Shown here: positions 45,602 to 54,525 of the stretch, piece after piece
Layout of the letters: every line of letters starts with the position of its first letter
Numbering within the stretch: the first letter of the stretch is position 1
Source: JAFAGX01 sp035624215
GTDB taxonomy: Bacteria; Acidobacteriota; Terriglobia; Terriglobales; Acidobacteriaceae
Length of the DNA: 64,000 bases
Direction of reading: 5' to 3'
NCBI GenBank assembly: GCA_035624215.1
Contig: DASPRY010000058.1
Span: forward strand, 9,269-73,268
Made by a program: the position numbers and the translations under genes
Notes under the pieces: generated by a model
Databases searched by the model: none
What the model was told of the DNA's origin: nothing
Seen by the model: the letters and a program-made list of their open reading frames with translations, nothing else

Positions 45602-48600
45602 TCAAAACAGAAACTTCAATGCCACTTGAATCACTCGCGGTCCCACGTCCTGTTGGATCTGCCCAAAGTTCGGCGAACTGATGTCGCTGACCGGCAACCG
45701 GAAGTTCGTGTGGTTCAAGAGGTTGAACAACTCCCCACGGAATTGAAATTCTTTAGACTCGGTTAAGCGGATATTCTTGAACGCGGAAAAATCCCAATTG
45801 ATGTAGCCTGGCCCCTCGACCACGTTTCGCCCTTCGTCACCAAACACTTGAAATCGCCCGAGCGGATCGGGTTGAAGCTGTTGAAAAGCGCTTACATTGA
45901 ACCACTCCTGCGGGGTGCGCGGGCCGTTGTTCGGATTTCCGATCAAGTTCGGACGGTTGGCAGAAAAGCCGGTGATCTCGGGTGCCTGCCCCTGCAATGA
46001 CACATCGTTCGAATCGAATACCGTGAATGGAGTGCCGCTCATGACAGTCGCAATTCCGTTCAATTGCCAATTTCCAAGCACCTGCTGATACCAGTTGGTC
46101 GGGTGATTCCAGAAAGGAAGGTTCCACTGATAACTCAAGACAAACCGCTGCCTCGCGTCGAACATCGAACGGCCACGCTCGGCGGCAAGATCAAAGGGGT
46201 TCTGCGCAAGATCATTCTCTCCGGCAACGGGTTGCGATGCCGATCCGGTGATATTGAATGAAGAAACGTCATCAATCGTCTTCGAGTATGTGTACGACGC
46301 CAAGAAAGCGAGACCGTGGCCGAAGCGTTTTCGCAAACTGGCCTGAAGGGCGTTGTAGTTCGAATTGGCAACGCTGGCAATTTCCCCGATCGAGCCATAC
46401 GCACAGTTATTCGGCTGCGTCAGGGTACATCCCGAATAAAGACGCCGCTGGTTGACGTTGTTTTCGTTCGAGATTGGATTCCCGCTGGAGTCAAGCCCGG
46501 GAATGAAAATTGCAGGGTCACCCTCGATGAAACGGGGCAGATGAATGCCGTTCGTTCCCACGTACCCGATCTGCAGCAGCCAGTCGTCGCCGAGCGAGCG
46601 CTGGACGTTCAAATTCCAGTCTTGCGCATAGGGCAGGCGAAGGTTGCGCGCGACCACTAGCAATGTCATCGGCTCAGGGAATGCCTCGCTAAAAGGATTT
46701 GGGGTATAAAAAGGATTGGCGAATGAGTTGACGGGAAAACTAATCTGCTCCGTCTTCAGATACGGAGGCGCGCTGACGGGATCTTGCAGCGGGCCGCCTT
46801 CTCCCGTGTAATAGGGCTCGTAGAAAATCCCATAGGCCGCGCTGATCACGGTTTTCGCATTGCCCTGTGGATCGAAAGCCAAACCCACTCGCGGAGCGAA
46901 GCCCGTCTTCTGCGTGGAAATCAGCCCCGCCGGAACGCCTGGATCACCTGGATAGAGCAGTCCCGGCGGCGCAGTCGGAATGACTTTCGACTGCGCACCC
47001 GGAACAAACAAATTCATTCTGTTGTGGTTTTCTGTAGCAGGAAAAGGCAGTTCATAACGGAGGCCGTAGTTGAGCGTCAGGCGCTCATTGACCTTGTACG
47101 TATCCTGCGCGTAAGCATCCAGCGCGCGGTCGCGGATTTCCCGGCTGAAGTCACCACCACCCTGCAGGAAAACGACGGGATTGGCCGACAGAAAATTGGC
47201 GAAACCGTCATTGTAGATAAAGCCTGCCACCGAAGGGATTCCCTGGAACACGAAGAAGCCGTTGGTGGCGATTCCCTGCAGTGCGTTGATCTGATCTCGC
47301 CGGTAGCCCCCGCCAAACTTAAAATCGTGGCGCCTGCCAATCCAGCTCAGCGATCCCGACACATCAAACGTATTCTGATACGTATAGCGCGGGCCTGTGA
47401 TCGGATCACCTACAGAGGCATAACCCCCGATCTGGATAAACGGAGGCCCGGCTGCCACTGCCAGTGTCGGAGCGTACTGGAAGCCCAAACTGGAGGGCGA
47501 TTCATTATTGAGATGCTCGTCGAGCAAAAATGTATTCCGCAGAAAAGAGAACCGCGCAACGCCAATCGTGCTTGGCGAAAAGATGTGCGTTTCCTGGGCA
47601 ACGAAGTTTTGTGCCCGGTCAAATTCGCCCACTGGGAAACCCGGCACGTTGGCTCCGACCGGAGAAAGCGGATCGGTCGTCGGCCCGCTGCTGTACATAT
47701 ATCGGAAATTGAGCGCGTCTGCGGTCGAAAGATAATGATCGATGCGCACTCCGAATTGATTGTCCGTCTCGCTCTTGGTCTCGGTGGCAATGAATGTGTT
47801 CGATCCGCTGTTGGGCAAGGGAAAAAATGGGAGGAGATTCGTCGCAATGGGATCGATGGGCGTGAAAAGCGTCATCTGATTTAGGGGCACCGGCGTCCCA
47901 AAGAATGTGAGCTGCCCGTTTGCGTCAGGTTGGCCTTGCGCATTGACGCACAGGCCGCTGCTCGGGCTGAAGCTGTCTCCCCTAATATTGGTGCACAGCT
48001 CACCGAAGTTGCCCTGCCTCTCAGCCAGGGAAGGTACTGTCGCGGGCACCGATTCCCCCTGACGGTTTCGAAACCCCTCGTAATATCCAAAGAAAAAGGT
48101 CCGGTCTTTGATGATCGGCCCGCCAAATGTAGCGCCGAACTGGTTCTGCTTCAGCGGTTGTACCGATCGCGTGAAGTAGTCCGACGAATCCATTGCATCA
48201 TTGCGCAGGAATTCCCACAGCGCACCATGAAACGAATTCGTCCCGCTACGCGTGATGATGTTGGTCGTGGAACCCGTGTTGCGTCCAAACTCGGCGTTGG
48301 CGTTGTGCGTCAGGATTCGGAACTCGTCGATTGCGTCAATGGGCGGCTTGAGGACAAAACCTCCGTCCACGGCACTGACATTGTCTGCGCCATCGATCAG
48401 AAAGTTGTTCGACTCCGGCCGTTGTCCGTCAACAGCGTAGCCCTGGTTCTCCCGCGCCGGACCGCCCGCTTCGAGCAGTCCCGGCGTCAAAGGCACGACG
48501 CCAGGTTGAAGTACCCCCAACTGAGAAAAATTGCGACCGTCAAGCGGAAGATCGAGAATTTCACGCTGCATCACCGTTTCACCCAGGCTGGTGACGGTGT

Positions 48601-48982
48601 TTTGGACCAGAGTCGCATCCGCCTCCACTTCGATTTGCTGCGCCTCGGACCCAACTTGCAAGCGTGCCACTACCGTTGCCGTCTGGTTGACATCCAGGGA
48701 AATGCCCTCCTGCACATATTTCACGAAACCCTTCGCCGTGACTTCCAGCCGATAGTGCCCCACTGGGAGCTCGACCAATAAATAGCTGCCGCTACGATCC
48801 GTCACTGTCGTGCGCGTCAATCCCGTCTCGATCTGCTTTGCGGTTACAGCAGCCCCCTCCACCACGGCACCGCTCGGATCGAAGATAGTCCCATGAATAT
48901 TGCCCGTGATCTGCTGCGCAGCGACATCTATAGCTGCAAAGGCGGCCAGGACGGCACAGAGTAGGTTTCTGATGCGCATCAT
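45602..48982 (-). CDS. TonB-dependent receptor, Oar-like, with carboxypeptidase-regulatory-like domain
   Basis: 1126 residues from the ATG at 48982 (GAGGAA 4-5 nt upstream); the frame is open to 49060. Signal peptide MMRIRNLLCAVLAAFAAIDVAAQQ, carboxypeptidase-regulatory domain (GNIHGTIFDPSGAVVEGAAVTAKQI), plug (LDLPLDGRNFSQLGVLQPGV, then a typical FLIDGADNVSAVDGGF), and barrel ending VALKFLF. It is divergent from the second LacI gene, with 233 bp between their starts, and may share an operator with it. Confidence 0.94.
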   Translation of the reverse strand: MMRIRNLLCAVLAAFAAIDVAAQQITGNIHGTIFDPSGAVVEGAAVTAKQIETGLTRTTVTDRSGSYLLVELPVGHYRLEVTAKGFVKYVQEGISLDVNQTATVVARLQVGSEAQQIEVEADATLVQNTVTSLGETVMQREILDLPLDGRNFSQLGVLQPGVVPLTPGLLEAGGPARENQGYAVDGQRPESNNFLIDGADNVSAVDGGFVLKPPIDAIDEFRILTHNANAEFGRNTGSTTNIITRSGTNSFHGALWEFLRNDAMDSSDYFTRSVQPLKQNQFGATFGGPIIKDRTFFFGYYEGFRNRQGESVPATVPSLAERQGNFGELCTNIRGDSFSPSSGLCVNAQGQPDANGQLTFFGTPVPLNQMTLFTPIDPIATNLLPFFPLPNSGSNTFIATETKSETDNQFGVRIDHYLSTADALNFRYMYSSGPTTDPLSPVGANVPGFPVGEFDRAQNFVAQETHIFSPSTIGVARFSFLRNTFLLDEHLNNESPSSLGFQYAPTLAVAAGPPFIQIGGYASVGDPITGPRYTYQNTFDVSGSLSWIGRRHDFKFGGGYRRDQINALQGIATNGFFVFQGIPSVAGFIYNDGFANFLSANPVVFLQGGGDFSREIRDRALDAYAQDTYKVNERLTLNYGLRYELPFPATENHNRMNLFVPGAQSKVIPTAPPGLLYPGDPGVPAGLISTQKTGFAPRVGLAFDPQGNAKTVISAAYGIFYEPYYTGEGGPLQDPVSAPPYLKTEQISFPVNSFANPFYTPNPFSEAFPEPMTLLVVARNLRLPYAQDWNLNVQRSLGDDWLLQIGYVGTNGIHLPRFIEGDPAIFIPGLDSSGNPISNENNVNQRRLYSGCTLTQPNNCAYGSIGEIASVANSNYNALQASLRKRFGHGLAFLASYTYSKTIDDVSSFNITGSASQPVAGENDLAQNPFDLAAERGRSMFDARQRFVLSYQWNLPFWNHPTNWYQQVLGNWQLNGIATVMSGTPFTVFDSNDVSLQGQAPEITGFSANRPNLIGNPNNGPRTPQEWFNVSAFQQLQPDPLGRFQVFGDEGRNVVEGPGYINWDFSAFKNIRLTESKEFQFRGELFNLLNHTNFRLPVSDISSPNFGQIQQDVGPRVIQVALKFLF

Positions 48983-49148
48983 ACGTTTCCTCGCAATCTT
49001 CTGTTCAAAAAAACGTGTCGGGATGGGCACACGTGCTCTGCCCTGTGCTGCGCCTAACATTGAATGTCTCGACGATTCGACCCCAAAAATGCCGCGATTA
49101 TCGGCAGTGCAGCATTGCCGGTCAATAATCTGATTGGAGTATTGTTTG

Positions 49149-49160
49149 GCAAACGTTTTC
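49149..49160. promoter_or_regulatory. Candidate LacI-type operator, imperfect
   Basis: GCAAACGTTTTC contains the perfect palindrome AAACGTTT (49151-49158) and matches the window operator core GTAAACGATTAC at 9 of 12 positions, including the central CG. It lies between the divergent receptor and lacI genes. One outer pair is broken, so this is tentative. Confidence 0.4.
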
Positions 49161-49215
49161 TAGCCAGGGCTTGTGTTAACATGCGATCTTTGGGTAGTTT
49201 TTCGCGCCAGATCGC

Positions 49216-50289
49216 ATGGATATTCGAGAAATTGCGCGGCGAGCAAGAGTTTCCACGGCCACGGTGTCGAGGGCGATTAACCGTGTTCCCACGGTCGATC
49301 CGCTGCTGGCCAAGCGTGTTTGGAAAGTAGTAGACGAACTGGGCTATTACCCCAACACACAGGCCCGCGCGTTGGTTTCCGGGCGCAGCCGCATTTTCGG
49401 CCTGATCGTTTCCGAAATCACAAATCCTTTCTTTCCGGAGATTGTTCAAACCTTCGAAAACCTGGCCGTGGAAAATAACTACGAGATTCTCCTCACATCC
49501 ACCGTGCACGATCCCAAGCGCATGGAGTCATCCGTTCGGCGGATGATCGAACGCCGAGTCGATGGAGTCGCGATTTTGACCTTCGGCATGGAAGAATCCC
49601 TGCTCGAACACCTTCGGTTTCGTAAAGTTCCCCTGGTTTTCGTCGACGTGGGACCGGATACCCGTGGAATTATCAATATCCGTATCAATTATCAGAATGG
49701 AATCCGTCAGGCCGTGCAGCACCTGGCGGCGCTTCGCCACCAGCGCATTGCCTTCGTTACTGGGCCCTTGCATTTGAAGTCCGCGGTAGCAAGGCGTGAG
49801 GCTTTTAAAGCATCCATGAGGGAAATCGGATTTTCGCCCGAGCTCATCGTGGTTGGAGACCACCACGTGGAAGGCGGAATGCGAGCCTTAGTTGAACTCA
49901 TCTCTTTGAGCCACCCGCCCAGTGCAGTTTTGTGCTCCAACGATATGACCGCAATTGGTGTGATGCGGCAGGCCTATGAGAGCGATATCCGCATACCAGA
50001 TGACCTCTCAGTGGTGGGATTCGATGACATCCGGCTGGCGGAATTCACGATTCCCCCCTTGACGACCGTGCAAATGTCACAGAAGGGATTGGCGAGGATC
50101 GCATTCGAAGCCCTGCTACAAGAGGTAGAGCGAACTACCCCCTCTCAGGAACGCACGGAATATGAACTCAATACCAGCCTAATTCTAAGGCGTTCCACTG
50201 CTCTGGCTCCGTCCACACCGCCTGCTAAGGCCGTCAAGGGTCATCGAAGGAACGGGCCGCAGCAAACCCACACGATAGCGGTACCCTGA
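49216..50289 (+). CDS. LacI-family transcriptional regulator
   Basis: 357 residues. Helix-turn-helix MDIREIARRARVSTATVSRAINRVPTVDPLLAKRV at the start, hinge YYPNTQARALVSGRS, then the sugar-binding domain (FGLIVSEITNPFFPEIVQ, VGFDDIRLAEFTIPPLTTVQ). The last ~25 residues (PSTPPAKAVKGHRRNGPQQ) are a disordered tail beyond the family end. It is divergent from the third TonB receptor and precedes the arabinose operon, where a palindromic operator lies over the start site. It is therefore the best candidate repressor of the arabinose genes. A shared target with the first LacI protein is possible because the operator cores are the same. Confidence 0.94.
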   Translation: MDIREIARRARVSTATVSRAINRVPTVDPLLAKRVWKVVDELGYYPNTQARALVSGRSRIFGLIVSEITNPFFPEIVQTFENLAVENNYEILLTSTVHDPKRMESSVRRMIERRVDGVAILTFGMEESLLEHLRFRKVPLVFVDVGPDTRGIINIRINYQNGIRQAVQHLAALRHQRIAFVTGPLHLKSAVARREAFKASMREIGFSPELIVVGDHHVEGGMRALVELISLSHPPSAVLCSNDMTAIGVMRQAYESDIRIPDDLSVVGFDDIRLAEFTIPPLTTVQMSQKGLARIAFEALLQEVERTTPSQERTEYELNTSLILRRSTALAPSTPPAKAVKGHRRNGPQQTHTIAVP

Positions 50290-50344
50290 GCTTGCAAGTG
50301 TCCGCCGCCGGTCGTGGAAATCTCCTGTCACCAAAAGGTTGCGA

Positions 50345-50373
50345 TTGACATCCATGTCGGAATAGTCTAGATT
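50345..50373 (+). promoter_or_regulatory. Sigma-70 promoter of the arabinose operon
   Basis: TTGACA (50345-50350, perfect -35) and TAGATT (50368-50373, 4/6 to the -10 consensus) with the optimal 17-bp spacer. Transcription would start near 50380, directly before the operator palindrome at 50385-50400, and give a leader of about 50 nt to the araD ATG. Confidence 0.7.
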
Positions 50374-50384
50374 GCGCTAATTCC

Positions 50385-50400
50385 GAGTAAACGATTACTC
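50385..50400. promoter_or_regulatory. LacI-type operator over the arabinose operon start site
   Basis: GAGTAAACGATTACTC: perfect 6-bp arms GAGTAA/TTACTC around ACGA, with central CG. It begins about 5 bp after the predicted start site, a position where a bound repressor would block transcription. Its 12-bp core GTAAACGATTAC is identical to that of the operator at 7343-7362 on the other strand. Confidence 0.75.
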
Positions 50401-50431
50401 TATTTGCTGCGCCTGTCACGAGGCTTTACAA

Positions 50432-51136
50432 ATGCTGCTGCAAAGCTTGCGCGAAGAAGTGCTGGACGCCAATCAGGAATTGGTGCGAAGAGGCCTGGTC
50501 TTGTACACGTTCGGCAACGTCAGCGGCATCTCGCGGGAGGAAGGCTTGGTGGTTATCAAGCCCAGCGGCGTCCCGTACGAAAAGATGAAGCCGGAGCACC
50601 TGCCGGTGACCGACCTCGACGGCAATATCGTGGAAGGAAAGCTGCGGCCGTCATCCGATCTGCCTACACACCTGGTGCTTTATAGGGAATTTGCTGAAAT
50701 AGGGGGAGTGGCCCACACGCACTCGGAATATGCAACGGCCTGGGCACAAGCCCGCAAAGCGATTCCTTGCTTCGGTACGACTCATGCCGACTATTTTCAT
50801 GGCCCTGTGCCCGTGACGGCAGCAATGAGCGACCGGGAGATCGCCGAGAACTATGAAAAGAACACCGGTGATGCAATCATTCGCGTGCTGCGGCAGATCA
50901 ATCCCTTATGTATCCCGGGCGTATTGGTAGCCAATCATGGACCGTTTGCCTGGGGAGTTGATGCCACAGCTGCTGCCCACAACGCAGTCATCCTGGAGGC
51001 CATAGCGCGGATGGCTTACTTCACGCTTGGCATTAACTCGGCAGCACAGCCAGTTGGCCAGGGACTTCACGACAAACATTTCTTTAGAAAACACGGCCCT
51101 GGCGCCTACTACGGCCAACCGAAGAACAAACCATGA
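50432..51136 (+). CDS. araD: L-ribulose-5-phosphate 4-epimerase (class II aldolase fold)
   Basis: 234 residues. Zinc ligands H95 and H97 in GVAHTHSEY and H169 in VANHGPFAWG, with D76 in PSSDLPTH, agree with AraD of E. coli (D76, H95, H97, H171). FGNVSGISR and IKPSGVPYE are the phosphate-binding segments. It turns L-ribulose 5-phosphate into D-xylulose 5-phosphate, the last step of L-arabinose breakdown. GAGG lies 8 nt upstream. First gene of the operon; its stop overlaps the symporter ATG by 4 bp. Confidence 0.93.
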   Translation: MLLQSLREEVLDANQELVRRGLVLYTFGNVSGISREEGLVVIKPSGVPYEKMKPEHLPVTDLDGNIVEGKLRPSSDLPTHLVLYREFAEIGGVAHTHSEYATAWAQARKAIPCFGTTHADYFHGPVPVTAAMSDREIAENYEKNTGDAIIRVLRQINPLCIPGVLVANHGPFAWGVDATAAAHNAVILEAIARMAYFTLGINSAAQPVGQGLHDKHFFRKHGPGAYYGQPKNKP

Positions 51137-52836
51137 CACCATTATTAGCAGCCTACGCCACGGCTCGGTTGGCGCGCTTGTCCGCAGTGGACTTTGTTAT
51201 CGTGGCCTTCTATTTTGCTCTGGTCCTTTCCATAGGGTGGTATTTAAAGGGACGCGCCAGGACCGGCGAAGATTTCTTCATGGCTGGACGCGAGATGACG
51301 GCATGGGTCGCCGGTCTGAGCTTCCTCTCCGCTAACCTAGGAGCCCTGGAACTGATGGGTTGGGCGGGGTCCGCTTACCAATACGGCATCATGGCGACGA
51401 ATGCCTATTGGATTGGGGCCATTCCTGCGATGTTATTCCTGGCGCTCGTGATGATGCCGTTCTACTACATCTCGAAAACTCACTCGGTACCAGGATATTT
51501 GAAGTTGCGTTACGGGGAGCCCAGTCGCGCACTATCAGCGATCTGTTTCGCCTTAATGACCGTGCTCATGAGCGGTGTCAACATGTTTGCCATGGCCAAG
51601 GTCATGCAAATCGTGCTGGGATGGAATATCAATTTCAGCATCTGGGTCTCGTCCTTAACAGTCGCGATCTATGTCGCCCTGGGCGGCCTTCGCTCGGCCA
51701 TCTTCAACGAGGTTCTTCAGTTTTTTCTCATCTGGGCCGGTTCTCTGCTCATTCCGATCCTTGGATTGTACGAAGCGGGTGGCTGGGGGAACCTCAAGCG
51801 GTTGATTGCAGATCGCGTATCGGAACAGTATGTCCACATCTGGGCTGGCGTTGGCTCATTCTCGAACAATCCCATGGGAATCAATTGGGTCGGGGTGGTA
51901 TTTGGCTTGGGCGCAGTGATTTCCATGGGCTACTGGACTACAGATTTCCTGGTGGTTCAGAGAATCCTTTCGGCAAAAGACATTCGCAGTGCGGAAATGG
52001 CACCCATCATTGGGGCCGGTTTCAAGATGATGGTTCCCGTCATCGTGATCCTTCCCGGGCTGCTGGGTTTAGCCGTATTGCCGGAGAAACTGGTTCCGGA
52101 ATCCATGGCCGCCGCCTTGGGAGCACACAGCTACAACGACGTACTTCCGCTCATGCTGGCCCGCTATTGCGGCCCCGGTTTACTGGGTCTGGGGATTACA
52201 GCGCTGATCGCCGGCTTCATGTCAGGAATGGCCGGGAATGTCAGCGCGTTCACCACCGTATGGACCTATGATATCTATCGCCCGTTGATCAAAAGCACGG
52301 GCAGTGACCAACACTACGTAAACATGGGGCGGTGGACGACCATCATCGGAGTGCTGATCAGCGTGGCTACTGCTTATCTGGTGATGCAGTTCGCCAGCAT
52401 CTTGGATTACGTGCAGGCACTATTCAGCTTCTTCATCGCTCCGCTGTTTGGAACGGTTGTGTTGGGAATGCTCTGGAGGCGAACTAGTGGCCCTGGCGGA
52501 TTCTGGGGACTGCTATGCGGCACACTTTGTTCAATCGGAATGTGGACCTGGGTAAAGGTTGATCCCACCGCGCTGCGTTACGTCGCGCTGTCCCCACACG
52601 CCAAAGGGCTGGCTCAGGACTATTTTCAGGCTCTGTGGTCATGCATCGTTTGCGTGCTCGTGACTGTAGGAGTCAGTCTTGCCACCCAGCCCATGCCAGA
52701 TGGGGAATTAACAGGGCTGGTCTACGGATTGACGGAAGTTCCTGAGGTGGGGAGCGTCCCGCTGCATCAGAAACCGCTTTTCTGGGCAGCTGTGGTCACT
52801 GTGGCCTTTGTCGCTCTAAACATAGTTTTCTGGTAA
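51133..52836 (+). CDS. Sodium:solute symporter (SSS family), probable arabinose uptake
   Basis: 567 residues with about 14 membrane segments. SSS-family stretches: FFMAGREMTAWVAGLSFLSANLGALELMGWAGSAYQYG near residues 50-88, GYLKLRYGEPSRALSAICF, and GLGITALIAGFMSGMAGNVSAFTTVWTYDIY in the sodium-site region. It begins within the araD stop (ATGA), so translation is coupled. Among the pathway genes it is most likely the sodium-driven carrier for L-arabinose or an arabinose-like aldose; the exact sugar cannot be read from the sequence. Confidence 0.9.
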   Translation: MTPLLAAYATARLARLSAVDFVIVAFYFALVLSIGWYLKGRARTGEDFFMAGREMTAWVAGLSFLSANLGALELMGWAGSAYQYGIMATNAYWIGAIPAMLFLALVMMPFYYISKTHSVPGYLKLRYGEPSRALSAICFALMTVLMSGVNMFAMAKVMQIVLGWNINFSIWVSSLTVAIYVALGGLRSAIFNEVLQFFLIWAGSLLIPILGLYEAGGWGNLKRLIADRVSEQYVHIWAGVGSFSNNPMGINWVGVVFGLGAVISMGYWTTDFLVVQRILSAKDIRSAEMAPIIGAGFKMMVPVIVILPGLLGLAVLPEKLVPESMAAALGAHSYNDVLPLMLARYCGPGLLGLGITALIAGFMSGMAGNVSAFTTVWTYDIYRPLIKSTGSDQHYVNMGRWTTIIGVLISVATAYLVMQFASILDYVQALFSFFIAPLFGTVVLGMLWRRTSGPGGFWGLLCGTLCSIGMWTWVKVDPTALRYVALSPHAKGLAQDYFQALWSCIVCVLVTVGVSLATQPMPDGELTGLVYGLTEVPEVGSVPLHQKPLFWAAVVTVAFVALNIVFW

Positions 52837-52862
52837 GCGGGACTTTGCGGACGAGGAGCAGC

Positions 52863-53069
52863 ATGATTTCGATCTGGTTCTTTATTGGGATTTCATTGTT
52901 GGTGAATGGCGCGCTAATTCTAGGCGCCGGCATTTACCAGCTAGTGGATCCGCCTGCGAACCCGGGTGTGGCCTTGTCCTATTTGCATGCCAATGTGTGG
53001 TGGGGTGCACTCCTGTTGATCTGCGGTCTGATCTATTGTGTCCGGTTCGCGCCAAAGCGGGCACCGTGA
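52863..53069 (+). CDS. Small two-helix membrane protein in the arabinose operon
   Basis: 68 residues from the ATG at 52863, with GAGGAG directly upstream. Two hydrophobic segments (about 4-24, IWFFIGISLLVNGALILGAG, and about 47-63, VWWGALLLICGLIYCVRF) joined by a short loop with PPANPGV. It starts 27 bp after the symporter stop and ends 20 bp before the isomerase. I do not recognise a family. The good ribosome site and tight packing argue for a real gene, possibly an accessory subunit of the symporter. Confidence 0.7.
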   Translation: MISIWFFIGISLLVNGALILGAGIYQLVDPPANPGVALSYLHANVWWGALLLICGLIYCVRFAPKRAP

Positions 53070-53088
53070 GGCGCACCTAAGGAGTGGT

Positions 53089-54525
53089 ATGCCTGTCGAC
53101 CAGAAAAAGCTAGCCATGGGAGTAATTGTTGGCAATCGGGGATTCTTTCCCGATCATTTGGCCAAGAGTGGGCGGGAAGAAATTCTTCATGCCTTGGAGA
53201 AGGCGGGCATTGATGCAGTAGTGCTTGATCCCCGAGAGAGCAAACATGGCGCGGTTGAAACGAGGGAGGAATCGCGACGCTGTGCGGAGTTATTCGCCCG
53301 CAATCGCGGTCGGATTGATGGAGTCATTGTTACGCTGCCGAATTTCGGCGAAGAGCGCGCGATTGCGGATGTTCTCCGCCTCGCCGATTTGCATGTGCCG
53401 GTGCTGATTCAGGCGACGCCGGATGATCCACAGAAGATGGGCATCGCGTTCCGTCGCGACAGCTTTTGCGGAAAGATGTCGGCCTGCAATAATCTTCGAC
53501 AGTATGGAATTCCCTATTCTCTGACCACGCTTCATACTGAAAGCCCCGATTCCTCCGCGTTCGCTAAAGACCTGGATTGGTTTGCCGCAGTCTGCCGCGT
53601 GGAGAAGGGTTTCCGCAACCTGCGAGTGGGTGCGATTGGCGCCCGTCCTGCCGCATTCAACACCGTCCGCTATAGCGAAAAAATTCTGGAGTCGCAGGGT
53701 ATTTCGATCGAAACGCTGGATCTGTCTGAGGTGCTCGGCCGTATCGAACGAATGAAAGACAACGATGATCATGCTCAGGCCAAGCTCACGGCGATCAAAC
53801 AATACGTGGATTCCGCTAATGTACCTGCACCCGCATTGCTGAAGATGGCAAAGCTCGGGGCTGTAATCGATCAGTGGATGGCTGACACCGAGGTGACCAT
53901 CAGCGCAGTTCAGTGTTGGACCTCGATTGAAGAAAATCTGGGCGTAGTTCCCTGCACTGTCATGAGCATGATGAGCAATGAATTGCTCTCCAGCGCTTGC
54001 GAAGTGGATATTTGCGGAGTGTTAGGCATGCATGCTTTGCGGCTGGCTTCAGGCACACCCTCGGCTCTTCTCGACTGGAACAACAACTATGGATCGGATC
54101 CGAATAAGGCCGTTTGTTTTCACTGCTCGAATTTGCCCAAGCATTTCTTCCGCTCCGTGAAAATGGATTTTCAGGAAATCATCGCCGGCACTGTGGGCAA
54201 GGAAAATACCTTTGGTACCTGTGTTGGGCTTATCAAGCCCGAGAGGATGACCTTTGCGCGCTTTTCCACTGACGACACCTCGGGCAAGATGCGAGGCTAT
54301 ATCGGCGAAGGTCGCTTTACGGACGATCCGCTGAACACCTTTGGCGGCGCCGGCGTGGTCGAGATTCCGCAAATGCAAAGGTTACTGCACCATATTTGCG
54401 CAAACGGATTCGAACATCACGTAGCCGCAAATCTTTCCTCTGTAGCTTCCTCCGTGCACGAAGCGGCCACGCGCTATTTGGGCTGGGACATGTACTGGCA
54501 CGGCTGCGAGAGCGGAGCCCGCTGA
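53089..54525 (+). CDS. L-fucose/L-arabinose isomerase-family sugar isomerase
   Basis: 478 residues from the ATG at 53089 with AAGGAG 5 nt upstream. It belongs to the L-fucose isomerase-like group (COG2407) rather than to the classical AraA family: VIVTLPNFGEERAIADVL, VLIQATPDDPQKMGIAFRRDSFCGKMSACNNLRQYGI, then the metal-site region WTSIEENLGVVPCTVMSMM and CEVDICGVLGMHAL. In this operon it takes the AraA place, L-arabinose to L-ribulose. Its stop overlaps the kinase ATG (TGATG). Confidence 0.88.
   Translation: MPVDQKKLAMGVIVGNRGFFPDHLAKSGREEILHALEKAGIDAVVLDPRESKHGAVETREESRRCAELFARNRGRIDGVIVTLPNFGEERAIADVLRLADLHVPVLIQATPDDPQKMGIAFRRDSFCGKMSACNNLRQYGIPYSLTTLHTESPDSSAFAKDLDWFAAVCRVEKGFRNLRVGAIGARPAAFNTVRYSEKILESQGISIETLDLSEVLGRIERMKDNDDHAQAKLTAIKQYVDSANVPAPALLKMAKLGAVIDQWMADTEVTISAVQCWTSIEENLGVVPCTVMSMMSNELLSSACEVDICGVLGMHALRLASGTPSALLDWNNNYGSDPNKAVCFHCSNLPKHFFRSVKMDFQEIIAGTVGKENTFGTCVGLIKPERMTFARFSTDDTSGKMRGYIGEGRFTDDPLNTFGGAGVVEIPQMQRLLHHICANGFEHHVAANLSSVASSVHEAATRYLGWDMYWHGCESGAR

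Noticed and set aside
46784..47884. 366-residue plus-strand frame inside the third TonB receptor
   Set aside because: It is exactly antisense to the receptor barrel, is rich in Arg and shows no domain, signal or ribosome site; a shadow of GC-rich codons.
51360..52271. 303-residue frame inside the sodium symporter gene
   Set aside because: Overlaps the symporter in another plus frame, Arg/Gly/His-rich and without hydrophobic segments; the symporter frame carries all family motifs.
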